Below are positions 51,284 to 61,273 of a DNA stretch of 64,000 bases, in pieces. Location of the stretch: contig JAHDYR010000009.1 in the NCBI GenBank assembly GCA_019828565.1, forward strand, positions 248,001-312,000, in the 5' to 3' direction. A model generated the notes under the pieces. That model had not been told where the DNA came from. It made no database searches and saw nothing but the letters and a program-made list of their open reading frames with translations. Origin of the DNA: Carpediemonas membranifera (taxonomy: Eukaryota > Fornicata). Position 1 is the first letter of the stretch, and every line of letters starts with the position of its first letter. Both the position numbers and the translations under genes were made by a program.

Positions 51284-53082
51284 ATGTTTGTCTCGACACC
51301 GAAGAACATCCAAGTTGTATTCAGAGCTGGTGCTACCAAGCTGGACAACAAGGATATGGCCTACGTGAACAAGATCAACCAGGAGAAGTCTAAGAAATCC
51401 TTCTTCGACCGTGTGCTGTTCGTATCTCTCGTTTCAAGCCTTATTAAGCGACGAATTTGCCAAGATGGAGCGTGATCTCGGCCTTGCACAGCAAGCTACG
51501 ATGCTGCTCGGCATGGCTCGCGTGCACCACCGAAACACCGAGGATCTCGCCAGTATGTGCCTACCACCACCAAGCTCACACAGAAGACTCCAATGCCGCT
51601 CTCCGCAGAGCTCTCATAGGCGACCAGAACAAGAGGAAGCAGAAGAAAAAGGCCGCTGTGCTTATTGAGAAGGCTGCCGACGAGCTGTTCGAGTTGATGG
51701 ATGATGGCATCGACGACCTCAGCGCCTTCGCCAATGCCGGCGACGAGGTGTACCACGGATTTGCCGCAACAATGCTCAGCTCAAACTACAACGACAAGAC
51801 GCAAAACACTTCTTCTTTCAGCGCCACTGACCAGAACCCCGGCGCTGTCCACCAGAGGCTGTACGAGGATTCCATCAACAGACCTAACTTCGATCTCCAC
51901 GGGGCTGAGCGCGAGTTCGAGGAGGAGGCTGCCCGTTCCACTGTTGGCGATGATGAGTACGTCAACGACTTCCTCAACGACCAGATAGACGGTATGGATG
52001 ACCTCGATATGGTTGGCGGAATGGCCGATCTAGGCGATTTCGGGGACGCAAACCCCCTGAGCGGTGGTTTCGAGGACCCCGACGCTGATGATGGCACGCA
52101 GCCTCTTCCTGCAGAACTTCAGTCCGATGGCGAGGCCGGCGATGGTGAGGCACCGGCGGCTAAACCTGCGCAAAAGAAGAAGAAGCCTGCCAAGAAGAAG
52201 GGGAAGGTGACCAAGGACAAGGCGATCAGCCTGACAGACGCCGAGTTCCGGTACCAGCTCGCCCACTCCCATCTGACGACGGTGCGGCGCCCCACCATCC
52301 TCGACTATGACCCTTTCATCGAGGACAGTGGAGACCTCGTGCCCCTCGAGTATGACGACTGGCTGCACAACAAGCTCGTGGCCCGGATGATCGCGTTGCA
52401 TGACCAGCAGGCCGAGCCCAAGATCAAGAGCACCAAGAAGAAAACTCAGAAGGACAACGGCGAAGTTGCCGCCGGGGAGCTTTCGGAGGACGCCGCGCTC
52501 GACGAGATCTTCGGTGCCGCTGCCGTCGACGGCCCCGATGCCGTCCAGGACTTCGACCTCCCCGAGGACGACTTTGGCGGCTTTGCCCCAGCGATGGACG
52601 AGCCTGACTTCGAGGACAACGGCCTCCAGCCCCTGCCCCGCACTGAACGCCCGGCCCCGGGCATGTTTACTGATGATGATCTCAAGGCGATGCCTCTGCC
52701 CGTGGCGACAACTGTCTTGAGCGATAAGGCGTTCCTCCGGTATGCTAATGTTGTTGAGACGGAGGACAAGGCAATGGCTGCGGAGATCCAGGAGCGTGTG
52801 ATGGAGAACGAGGGCAAGAACAAGCGCCATGAGGATGACCGGGCCGGCATGTACATCGCCGCCGTGGTGAACAGTCTGAAGGATGGCGAGGCGGTCGAGA
52901 TCGAGAAGATCATCCGCCGCGACGAGATGAAGGTGACCTCTAAGGAGCAGGCCCAAGACAAGCGCCATGCGACGGCCGTGCTGTTCATGCAGTCACTTCA
53001 TCTCATCCGTGATGGCACCGTCGGGTACGAGCAGGGGAAGGGGCTCAGCATGAAGCTCAAGCGGAAAGCAGCCAATATGTAA
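51284..53082 (+). CDS. Kleisin, probably condensin subunit CAP-H-like
   Basis: Three exons, 51284-51410, 51439-51552 and 51584-53082, about 579 aa. Introns are 28 nt (GTGTGC...TTTCAAG) and 31 nt (GTATGT...CTCACACAG). The N-terminus (NKINQEKSKKSFFD, LSDEFAKMERDLGLAQQATMLLGMARVHHRNTEDLA) fits a CAP-H/Barren block where an N-terminal helix binds the SMC neck. The middle is acidic with a Lys-rich patch. The last ~70 residues look like a winged-helix C-terminus (ATAVLFMQSLHLIRDGTVGYEQ). A cohesin Rad21/Rec8-type kleisin is the alternative. The stop overlaps TGTAAACGG. Confidence 0.65.
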
Positions 53083-53301
53083 ACGGTGGGAGACTTGGAT
53101 GAGACCATCGCCCTTGCCGTTGCACCATGGGCTGTCACCCCAAGGCCAGTGCCACTTCCAGATGTCGCCGACTGGGACCTAGCGCGACCTCTTCAACCCT
53201 TGTCTGGGCGTGTGGGTGTACAGCATGGCCGTCGTCTGAGTTGATTCGGATGACTGCAAGATTTCCGAGATCGATCGTATCGATCACAGTTTCTTCAACG
53301 C

Positions 53302-54354
53302 ATGCCCGAAAGAAAGGCAAGCCTTCGCGACGCAGTTCGAGCTTGGGGTGGTTTACTGCTTATCACAGCCCTATGCTTCGGCCTGTTCTACATTGGTCGC
53401 CACAACATCCCGTCGTCGAGAATTCAGCGATTCTGCATCATTCTCGCCGGTGTTTTCCTCATAGGCCTCATATTCATCTCCATTCCCAACTGCTGGTACG
53501 CCAACTGCCTCTCGATCATGAACTTGATGTGCGGCGTCACCGCCATGTACCTCATGGTGGAATACTCTGGCCAGATCCCCCCACAGCACCCGGACGAGCT
53601 CCTGAGGCATCCCCCAGTGCTCTCGCACACACGTATCATGCTGTATAAGAAGGAGCTTGTCCTTCTCCTCGTGTTCATCGGCCAGTTCTTTGACCTCTTC
53701 GACGGCCGTGCCGCCGAGCAGTGGGGGTCAACCCCCAAGGGTGAGTACTTCGACGACGTCGCCGACGGTACAAGCTTCGGATTCACAATTGGTGCGCTCA
53801 TCTTTGTATCAACAGAGAACCGAGTCGTTGGCCTCTTTGCCGGCGCCACGCATGCCATTAGCACCCTGTACCGCCTCGTCCGCTTCATCGTCGAGAAGCA
53901 CAAGGCGGGCCAGACCGGTGGTGTCCTCCAGTTCGACGGCATGCCGTCCCCCGCTGCCGCTCTCCTCCTCGGCTCTGGCGTGATCGTCTTCTCCCGCTTT
54001 GGAAAGCCCGGAGACCTCGCCATTGCCGCTCTCACCGCCCTGTCCTCCGCTCTCCAGGTCTCATGGACCCCCTACCCCCACCTGTCCCGCGCATTCTTTG
54101 CCTGGGTCCCTCGTCGTATGCTCACACTGTGGTTCATTGCCGGGGTGATCGGCGCGACAGTATGCACTGCCTTCCACCGGGTGTGGGTCCCCGTGTTTGC
54201 CGTGCATGTCCTGGTCATTATTTACGCCATTTCACCGCTCATCAAGGGATGGCCTCTGTTCAGCAGCCCGGCACTCATCAGCGTGCTCGAGGCGCTGTGG
54301 CTTAGATCCAAGGATGGCTCCAGGTACCTGAACAAGATGGCCAAGCAGGAGTAA
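53302..54354 (+). CDS. CDP-alcohol phosphatidyltransferase (bacterial-type phosphatidylserine synthase)
   Basis: 350 aa, with about 8 membrane segments. The catalytic motif is DGRAAEQWGSTPKGEYFDDVAD, containing DG, G and the final D-x3-D of the CDP-OH-P family; the usual Arg after Ala is Glu here, and the spacing is one residue shorter than the standard pattern. The C-terminal part adds further membrane helices. It would make phosphatidylserine from CDP-diacylglycerol and serine in the ER. The bacterial/archaeal PssA type differs from animal base-exchange enzymes. The stop overlaps AGTAAAC. Confidence 0.8.
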   Translation: MPERKASLRDAVRAWGGLLLITALCFGLFYIGRHNIPSSRIQRFCIILAGVFLIGLIFISIPNCWYANCLSIMNLMCGVTAMYLMVEYSGQIPPQHPDELLRHPPVLSHTRIMLYKKELVLLLVFIGQFFDLFDGRAAEQWGSTPKGEYFDDVADGTSFGFTIGALIFVSTENRVVGLFAGATHAISTLYRLVRFIVEKHKAGQTGGVLQFDGMPSPAAALLLGSGVIVFSRFGKPGDLAIAALTALSSALQVSWTPYPHLSRAFFAWVPRRMLTLWFIAGVIGATVCTAFHRVWVPVFAVHVLVIIYAISPLIKGWPLFSSPALISVLEALWLRSKDGSRYLNKMAKQE

Positions 54355-54578
54355 ACATGATTTTTTTGACCTCGTCAAATTGAGACGATCTGATCTATTG
54401 ATGAAGTTAAGACTCTGCATCTCCAGCTGAGATTTATTGAATGCACTCTGGATGAAGATCGAAGCTTTGTGCCCACTCCTGTAACCCGATACTCGCCCCC
54501 GTATTGTGCTGTACTGACCAAGAGTTTGACTGCGTCATTTCACGGGAGTCAGGGGAGTCGAGGACTAAAACCCGCCAA

Positions 54579-56162
54579 ATGGCACGAGAGTTGGTGCTAG
54601 ACAGCAGCCAACGCCATCTGGAGCGATATGAGAAGTATTCCGACAGCCTCTTCGGAGTTGGGCGCTTCAAAACGGTTTATCGTGCTTTCGATCATGAGGA
54701 AGGCATAGAAGTGGCTTGGAACGAGATCCAAGTTGCTGAGAAGAGCGATGAGGAGATTAAGCGTCTGTTGAGCGAGATAGAGATCATTTCGTCCATCGAA
54801 CACCCATCCATTATCAACTTCTACGATGCCTGGAAGAGCGACGACGGTAACCAGGTGGTCTTCATCACAGAGGCGATGACCAGTGGCACCCTGACCGAGT
54901 ACATCAAGCGTGTGACCCGTGTCAAGGCTATCCGCCCCCATGTTGTCAAGCGGTGGTGCCGCCAGGTGCTCTCTGGTCTCGACTACCTGCACAAGCACAA
55001 CCCGACCATCATTCACCGCGACCTCAGCTGCGCGAACATATTTATCAACGGTAACAACGGCGAGGTGAAGATCGGCGATCTGGGCCTCTCCACATATCTC
55101 ACGGGATCAAACACAAGCACGAGTATCGGGTCCCCTGGTTTCATGGCCCCTGAGCTGTACGAGGGTCCATACGACGAGCGGGTAGACATCTATTCGTTCG
55201 GGATGTGCGTCCTCGAGATGGTAACGGGGCAGGTTCCATGGGCCGAGTGCACAAACACAGTGCAGATTTACAACCGAGTCATTAACGACGAGAAGCCCGA
55301 TGTGTTCGACACCATTCCTCCAGGCCCCTTCCGCTCCATGATCGAGCTCTGCCTGATGCCCCAGTCCGCTCGACCCACGGCCGCAGAGCTCCTCGCGTCA
55401 CACTTCCTCGACGACGACCCTGGGTCACCCTGCTCGCAGGCTATAGCCTCCCCGACGTACCAAGTAGTCAACCTTACAGTGCACATTGAGCGGCAGGAGG
55501 ATGGTGAGCGTACGACGAGCGAGATCTCTTTCCCATTCGACACTCGCCAGGACACACCGCTGTCTGTGGCCGGGGAGATGGCGAGAGAGTTCGAGCTGGA
55601 CACCGGCACCCCCATGACGCTCCAGTTCGCCGAGTGCATCCAACACGCGCTCCGCAAGACCATTGAGTTTGTCCGCCTTCACGGACCCGACGTCGAACTA
55701 CCCGACTCCTGCTGCCCGACCTTCAGGATCAGAGCAGGGTCGCCCACCGGGTCTGAGGCCGTGTACTCCCCCGGCAGGGGCCAGAGTCCTGTCAACGAGG
55801 GCTCTGACCGCAACGGCCGGGTCATCTCACCCCAGTGCCTCTTCCCGGTCGACACGCTGAGCGGCGGGGGGAGCAAGAACCCGTCTGGGGCGGTGTCGCC
55901 CGTGCCACTCTTGCTCCCGGTCGCACAACACAGTGAGTCACTGTCCTCGGCCGTTGCGGCCGCGGTGAGCGCGATGGAGCGGGAAAAGCTTGAGAAGAAC
56001 CACAACCGTAGTCGGAGCGAGGTGCCCTCCCCCAACCGGTCGCTGCCACTCTCGCCGCACCTTCTGTCGCCGGCGGGGTCGGACAAGATGCGGGTGGCGA
56101 ACAAGGAGGTGAGTAGCAAGATCACACATCTCGAGGAGCGTCTGCTGATGGGGCTGCCATGA
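54579..56162 (+). CDS. WNK-type protein kinase
   Basis: 527 aa. The glycine loop GVGRFKTVYRA carries the displaced catalytic Lys of WNKs, while beta3 reads VAWNEI without Lys. The magnesium loop is DLG, and the T-loop is SIGSPGFMAPE. Behind the kinase lies a PF2/OSR1-like fold (VNLTVHIERQ...). In the catalytic loop HRDLSCANIF, the usual Lys (HRDLK) is Ser and the Asp before Asn is Ala. Activity may therefore be weak. WNKs sense chloride and crowding and control cation-chloride transport. TATAAATAAG follows the stop. Confidence 0.9.
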   Translation: MARELVLDSSQRHLERYEKYSDSLFGVGRFKTVYRAFDHEEGIEVAWNEIQVAEKSDEEIKRLLSEIEIISSIEHPSIINFYDAWKSDDGNQVVFITEAMTSGTLTEYIKRVTRVKAIRPHVVKRWCRQVLSGLDYLHKHNPTIIHRDLSCANIFINGNNGEVKIGDLGLSTYLTGSNTSTSIGSPGFMAPELYEGPYDERVDIYSFGMCVLEMVTGQVPWAECTNTVQIYNRVINDEKPDVFDTIPPGPFRSMIELCLMPQSARPTAAELLASHFLDDDPGSPCSQAIASPTYQVVNLTVHIERQEDGERTTSEISFPFDTRQDTPLSVAGEMAREFELDTGTPMTLQFAECIQHALRKTIEFVRLHGPDVELPDSCCPTFRIRAGSPTGSEAVYSPGRGQSPVNEGSDRNGRVISPQCLFPVDTLSGGGSKNPSGAVSPVPLLLPVAQHSESLSSAVAAAVSAMEREKLEKNHNRSRSEVPSPNRSLPLSPHLLSPAGSDKMRVANKEVSSKITHLEERLLMGLP

Positions 56163-56300
56163 CGGTGTTTAGACCATATCTGTATACATACTGCATACTA
56201 GTCATATAAATAAGAGTAGGGCTACAGGACGACGTTTTCGTTCTTGAAAGAGCAGTTTATGGCTTAATCTGCACGAAGCTCGAGTTCTCTAAAACTGGTC

Positions 56301-57335
56301 ATGGAAGGAAGGAATGAGGGTGCTTCATCAACCATTAACGCCGTTGCCAACATCCTTATGTTTCCATATGGCGTTCGGCCGCTGGTATCAGTTCTGGACT
56401 CGTTTTTGACACAAAGGAAGTTTCTTATAAGCAGTCAGGACAATCCATACGAAATAGACCCCCTATTCTACCCCAATCCACTAGATTTCTTCAACGACGA
56501 GCAGCGGAAGATCTACCTTCAGGTTATCAGAACGAAAGACAAGCTTCGTTCGCCGCTTGGGATGAAAAACATCATAGACCGCATCCAGAACTTCAAATAC
56601 GTCTTCCTCTGGGAGGTTATCCGCGACATCTACGAGCTGTGCGACAATGCCCGCACGTACAACGCCCAGTTCCAGAACATGGTCGACCACGCCAACCAGC
56701 TCGAGGTTGCGGCGTATAACACGCTCGTTCGGAACATGCTTCGTATAATGCAGTCCAAGAACCTCCTAGACAGTGTGGGTCTGAGTGATTTAGACATTTC
56801 AGCGCTTTCCGATGACATGCTGCGGTCCATCGCCCAGGGCTACTTCCGGAAGATGGAACCGAAGATGCTGCCCTTCACATACATCAGCAACTTCATCATG
56901 AGCATGTTTGTGTGGATCGAGAAGCGGTCCGACTTTACTGCTGAGGTCCTGATGAAGGTTATGAAGCTCTCCATCGCCGAGGCAAAGAAGCTGATCAACG
57001 CCGAGAACGCCATCGAGGTGGACATCGGAAAGTACAACCACGACCAGTTCATCCAGTTTATGAACATCCTCCGGGAGTACTCGACGGACGCCATGTACAA
57101 GCACCTCGTCAAGATCCAGAAGCCCGGGCTGCCCAAGACCAAGGGCTGGGTCCACTACAACAACCAGACCATCGCCAACTTCCTCGGCGAGGGGCAGCCT
57201 GACTTGCCGCCGGCGGATTACACGGAGAAGAAGGCGTCGACGAAGGCCAAGAGGCCAGTGTCGGTCAAGACCGTGAAGCGGACGTCGACGAAGCAGCCGA
57301 AGAGGGTCAATATCAAGCTCGGGGCCAGGATCTAA
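56301..57335 (+). CDS. Bromodomain-like protein
   Basis: 344 aa. Residues ~50-150 resemble a degenerate bromodomain: SPLGMKNIIDRIQNFKYVFLWEVIRDIYELCDNARTYN, including the YN acetyl-lysine Asn. The middle is helical, and the C-terminus is strongly basic (KRPVSVKTVKRTSTKQPKRVN), fitting a chromatin protein. The start lies about 40 nt behind GCAGTTTA (56252-56259). AGTAAACGG follows the stop. The domain call is moderate; no ortholog is named. Confidence 0.6.
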   Translation: MEGRNEGASSTINAVANILMFPYGVRPLVSVLDSFLTQRKFLISSQDNPYEIDPLFYPNPLDFFNDEQRKIYLQVIRTKDKLRSPLGMKNIIDRIQNFKYVFLWEVIRDIYELCDNARTYNAQFQNMVDHANQLEVAAYNTLVRNMLRIMQSKNLLDSVGLSDLDISALSDDMLRSIAQGYFRKMEPKMLPFTYISNFIMSMFVWIEKRSDFTAEVLMKVMKLSIAEAKKLINAENAIEVDIGKYNHDQFIQFMNILREYSTDAMYKHLVKIQKPGLPKTKGWVHYNNQTIANFLGEGQPDLPPADYTEKKASTKAKRPVSVKTVKRTSTKQPKRVNIKLGARI

Positions 57336-57965
57336 GGGCATTTACTCTGGCTTTAGTAAACGGCTTGTGGTATCTGTTGCTCAGGCTGGGCAGAGCGTCG
57401 GCGTGGGGGATCTGTTCGACCAGAGCTCTGACAGCGACATTCAGATTCTTCTCAGCATGGGCCAGGAGGTCATTCCAGTGGCGTGAGTCTCCAACGCTTG
57501 GCACAGCGAAGCTGGTCGTTGACGTCCCTGTTCGCACGTTTAACGCGGCCGTTGGCTTTGACGATACGGAGTCGTCACGTGGTGTACAATGTAGTGACGG
57601 AGGCAGAGCTGCTGGAAGTCAGCGGCAACGAAGCAAGCAGAGTAGGCTGGGTGTGCAATGTTTGATTAGTCGACATACAGCTGGAAAAGCTGATACAGCT
57701 CGCTGCCGACACAAATTCCGAGTGAGTCATGACCTGAAAGCGCCATTACACGAATCAATATCGGAGAATACGCGGACTCCGTTTGACTGCTTAGGGCGCA
57801 TGACGACGAGGGTGAGCTCACTGCCCGCCACATGACCAAGCGAGGGGACCCATGATTTATGCGATTACACGAGTGTGATAAGGTTGATATGATGCCGCGA
57901 CAGCCAGAATCTTCAGACTTCTGTTGACCAATCTCGGCTATTCGAGTTCCAGAAGACAACAAGCG
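57336..57965 (+). other. Intergenic region upstream of SelD
   Basis: About 630 bp. Overlapping short frames occur on both strands (for example minus strand 57313-57537, which lacks an ATG), none convincing. TGAGTCA is at 57723-57729. Confidence 0.35.
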
Positions 57966-59495
57966 ATGTTCTGTGTCGGTGCCGGTTCTGGTTCTGCTCC
58001 CAAGGCTGCTGCCGTGACTTCTTCTAAGAAGGGCGAAGTTAAACTCACCGAATACGCCCAGGGCCTTGGCTGCGCCTGCAAGATGCCCAGTTCCATGCTC
58101 ACGCAGGTCCTCAGCGCTGTACAGCGTGAACAGGGCAACGATCCTAATCTTATCATTGGCAATGAGACGAACGACGATTGTTCCGTCTACAAGGTCTCTG
58201 ACGATCTCGCCATCGTGAACACAACGGACTTCTTCCCCCCAATTGTCGACGATCCCTACGATTTTGGCCGTATTGCCGCCGCAAACGCGCTCTCCGACAT
58301 CTATGCGATGGGCGCCGAGCCTATGACGGCCCTTTCGATCTGCACCTTCTGCCCCGACAAGCTCGACATCTCCATCCTCACCAAGATCCTCCAGGGCGCC
58401 AACGACACCGCCACTGAGGCTGGTATCACCATTGGTGGAGGCCACACTCTCCGCGACGTCGAGCCTAAGTTCGGGCTGGCCGTCACCGGCCGCGTTCACC
58501 CCGACCTCATCATCCGCAACGTTGGCGCCGAGCCGGGCGACGTCCTTGTGCTCACCAAGCCTCTGGGTGTAGGTATGCTCACCCGCACCGCCAAGCTCGG
58601 CATTGTTCCCGACATTAAGGACGCCATTGCTCAGATGACCACGCTCAATGCCGCTGCTTCCCGTGCTGCCGTCAAGGTCCACACGGACACCAAGGCCGTC
58701 CACGCCATGACCGACGTCACTGGATTCGGCCTTGCCGGCCATCTGACCGAGATGCTCGGCTCTGCCCGTGACGCCACCGTCACCCACCTCCCCACCCTCC
58801 CCGCCGCCGTCCAGGCCCTCGCCGACCACGGCAAGCGTGTCCTCTCCGGCGGCGCGTACACCAACAGCGGCTCCGTCGGCGACCGTCTCCTGGCGCCCAA
58901 GGCCGGTCCCTTCGACCTGGCCCACTTCTGCCTTGACCCCCAGACCTCTGGCGGCCTCCTCATGTCGGTCGCCCCCGATCAGAAGGACGCCCTCCTCGCT
59001 GCTCTCGAGGACGAGGGCGTCTCCGGTGTCGTGATCGGTGCCGTGTCAGCCGGTACCGGTGTTATCCGTCTCCCTGGCGCCGACCTCGCGCCCTACCGCC
59101 TGACCCGCCCCTACACGGCCCCGCCCACGCAGGAGATCGTCAAGGGCCGCGCCATCTTCGTCAAGTCCGACCTCACCGGGCACGTTAAGGATCCTAAGGA
59201 CCAGGGTCTCGGCTACAAGCTCATGGTTGGCGCTCTCATGAATCTCTCGAAGAAGCCGAAGCTGCCCGAGAAGATCATGCTCGTCGGTAGCGCTGCACTC
59301 ATGGCATGCGAAGGCCACGAGGGCTATGAGGTGGCCCTTGATGCGCTGAAGACCATGGACGCTGCCGGCGTCGACGTCATGGTGTGTGTGACCTGCACGG
59401 ATTGGTTCAAGGCCGAGAACGCGGTCGGCCGCATCGTTACGGCAGTGGATGTGACTGACGTTCTGTCGACCCATGACGTTGTCACTCTAGCTTAA
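57966..59495 (+). CDS. Selenophosphate synthetase fused to a YedF-like domain
   Basis: About 509 aa from ATG 57966. The SelD part (residues ~25-390) shows the N-terminal loop GLGCACK with Cys where many homologs have selenocysteine, then TDFFPPIVDDPYDFGRIAAANALSDIYAMGAEP, GGGHTL and TSGGLL. It makes selenophosphate from selenide and ATP in the cytosol. The C-terminal ~75 residues (KIMLVGSAALMACEGHEGYEVALDALKTMDAAGVDVMVCVTCTDWF...) match the DsrE-like C-domain of YedF, with Cys pairs. YedF-type domains may deliver reduced selenium to SelD. The stop overlaps CTTAAATT. Confidence 0.9.
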   Translation: MFCVGAGSGSAPKAAAVTSSKKGEVKLTEYAQGLGCACKMPSSMLTQVLSAVQREQGNDPNLIIGNETNDDCSVYKVSDDLAIVNTTDFFPPIVDDPYDFGRIAAANALSDIYAMGAEPMTALSICTFCPDKLDISILTKILQGANDTATEAGITIGGGHTLRDVEPKFGLAVTGRVHPDLIIRNVGAEPGDVLVLTKPLGVGMLTRTAKLGIVPDIKDAIAQMTTLNAAASRAAVKVHTDTKAVHAMTDVTGFGLAGHLTEMLGSARDATVTHLPTLPAAVQALADHGKRVLSGGAYTNSGSVGDRLLAPKAGPFDLAHFCLDPQTSGGLLMSVAPDQKDALLAALEDEGVSGVVIGAVSAGTGVIRLPGADLAPYRLTRPYTAPPTQEIVKGRAIFVKSDLTGHVKDPKDQGLGYKLMVGALMNLSKKPKLPEKIMLVGSAALMACEGHEGYEVALDALKTMDAAGVDVMVCVTCTDWFKAENAVGRIVTAVDVTDVLSTHDVVTLA

Positions 59496-59939
59496 ATTAG
59501 CTTAGTGTTTTACGTGCAGTTTAAAGCGGTGGAGGGGTACCCACATCAATGCGGGTGAGGATATACGTGTGTCCTTGGCCCGGGGACGATGAGGTCTATG
59601 CAGTGGACTTCCAGCAGTTGGGCTGAGTCGATCACGTCTGGAGTGAACTCCACGTTTGGACGGTTTCGCTGCTTAGCACAAGCCAAGGCAGCCCGCGAAG
59701 TCGTCATTGATTCACGCCTGGCGTCCTCACGACCTAACGATTACCTTATGATCAGTGAGCTGTCGCGCATCACTGCCTGATAGCTTGTGGCAGGGTGATC
59801 ATGCTCCACGCGTCTATCTAGACGCACCACAATGGTCGTCCAGGCGACGGTTGGTGAGCTACGACTGATGGTTGAGCGGGACTGGCTACATGCGCCGACT
59901 CCCGGAGACTCGCCATAAACTGCACGTTCCAGACGAAAA
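59496..59939 (+). other. Intergenic spacer, nothing recognised
   Basis: About 440 bp. GCAGTTTAAAG (from 59516) lies just after SelD and could be either a terminator word or a promoter. No gene is seen. Confidence 0.4.
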
Positions 59940-60353
59940 ATGACCAAAATTCTCTCAGCCTCTGCTGAGTCTGAGGACTCGTATGCCACACACACAACAC
60001 ATAGAGCAGTAGAAAGTTCAGATCTCTGTCCTTCAGATGTTTCGATGCGAATGCAGATTGATTCGATCATGTTCCCCGTGCTCTCGTTCATCAAGCATGC
60101 AGGAGTAGGAAACCTCGTCGATCGGCAGAAGAGATACCTATCTGATAAGACTGGCATTCCTATTTACAAGCCAAACGCCATCGACATCACGAAATCCCGC
60201 ATCCCGCACCAATCCACCCCGATGGGCGACCGTATGCCCGAGGACGTCGGCCGGCACATGTACAACAGACTGGAAATAGCAGTAGATGACATCAAGGGCG
60301 GGCTGGACTGGACTGTGGCTGATGGGTGTGTCCTGTTTGACACAAAAGTCTGA
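59940..60353 (+). CDS. Hypothetical protein
   Basis: 137 aa, ATG start, no introns. A Thr/Ser-rich N-terminus is followed by HAGVGNLVDRQKRYLSDKTGIPIYKPNAIDITKSRIPHQSTP. It could be a short flagellar protein (inference only from composition). No family is recognised. Confidence 0.5.
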   Translation: MTKILSASAESEDSYATHTTHRAVESSDLCPSDVSMRMQIDSIMFPVLSFIKHAGVGNLVDRQKRYLSDKTGIPIYKPNAIDITKSRIPHQSTPMGDRMPEDVGRHMYNRLEIAVDDIKGGLDWTVADGCVLFDTKV

Positions 60354-60497
60354 TGTGCGCAGGTTTTGGCTGAATGGATACATGCGGCAACGAATATGAC
60401 TGGTCGCCATCGATATGCCCCCCTCCCCAAGCTGACATGCCCCGCCCTGAATCTGACCGGACAGGATAAGGCACGACGATTCGCTCTTTGCGCCGAC

Positions 60498-61115
60498 ATG
60501 CCAATCCAGGTGACGAGACGCAATCAAGCTGCCACTATCCATGTATCCGGACTTGATCCGAAGGTTACCGAGGAGCTTTTGTGCGAGCTCTTCATACAGG
60601 CCGCTCCCGTCGTCTCGGTTAACATTCCTCTGCCGGACAAGATCACTGGCAAGCCTAGAGACTTTGGTAAGTAAGATTGAGTAAGATTGAATTCCGCAAT
60701 GAAGCCGATGCAGAGTATGCGATGGATATCATGAACGGCATCAAGCTTTTTGGCCAACCATTGAAGCTGAACCCAGCTGACCGCGACAACACGTCCGCAT
60801 CCTCCGTACTCGGCGCTAACCTGTTCGTGGGCAACCTGGATGCCACTGTGGACGAGAAGATGCTGCAGGACCCCCTTCTCCTTCTCTATGTTCGGCAAGC
60901 TTCTGGGCAAGCCCCGTATCATGCGGGACGACTCGATGCGGACGAGGGGCTTCGGGTTCGTCGTGTTCGAGTCGTTCAAGTCAGCTGATGCGGCCATCGA
61001 GGGCATGAACAACCAGAACCTGGGGGGCCGTCGGCTCACCGTGTCCCACTCGACCAGGAGGGACGGCAGGACGCGGCACGGGACAGAAGAGGAGCGGAAG
61101 CTGGTCGACGGATGA
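60498..61115 (+). CDS. Splicing factor SF3b subunit 4 (SF3B4), frame broken twice
   Basis: Two RRMs of the SF3B4/Hsh49 type. RRM1 begins ATIHVSGLDPKVTEELLCELFIQAAPVVSVNIPLPDK; RRM2 has ANLFVGNLDATVDEKML and GFGFVVFESF. The frame changes at ~60667-60685 (14 extra nt including a tandem GTAAGATTGA) and at 60871-60875, where a run of five C would restore frame if it were four. No normal intron fits. Either both are sequence errors or this is a pseudogene. SF3B4 contacts the pre-mRNA near the branch site in U2 snRNP. Confidence 0.75.
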
Positions 61116-61273
61116 GGGGCGGGAAGACCAGGGTGGGTTTGGGGTGGAGGATGCTTGGGAAGGGAGGGTGTTGAAGTGATCATTGCAGTGTCGCCACTGG
61201 CCAGGCTATAGCATATTTACAAGGTAAAGAGCACTTATCCCCTTCCTTTCCTTACACACCCCTGGGTCGCGCC

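Noticed and set aside
57666-58925. Minus-strand frame of 419 codons opposite SelD
   Set aside because: Antisense shadow of a strongly biased, conserved plus-strand gene; no domain of its own.
60667-60685. 19-nt intron in SF3B4 (GTAAGT...TAAG)
   Set aside because: Removing it gives the wrong frame and a stop; length and acceptor do not match the other introns.
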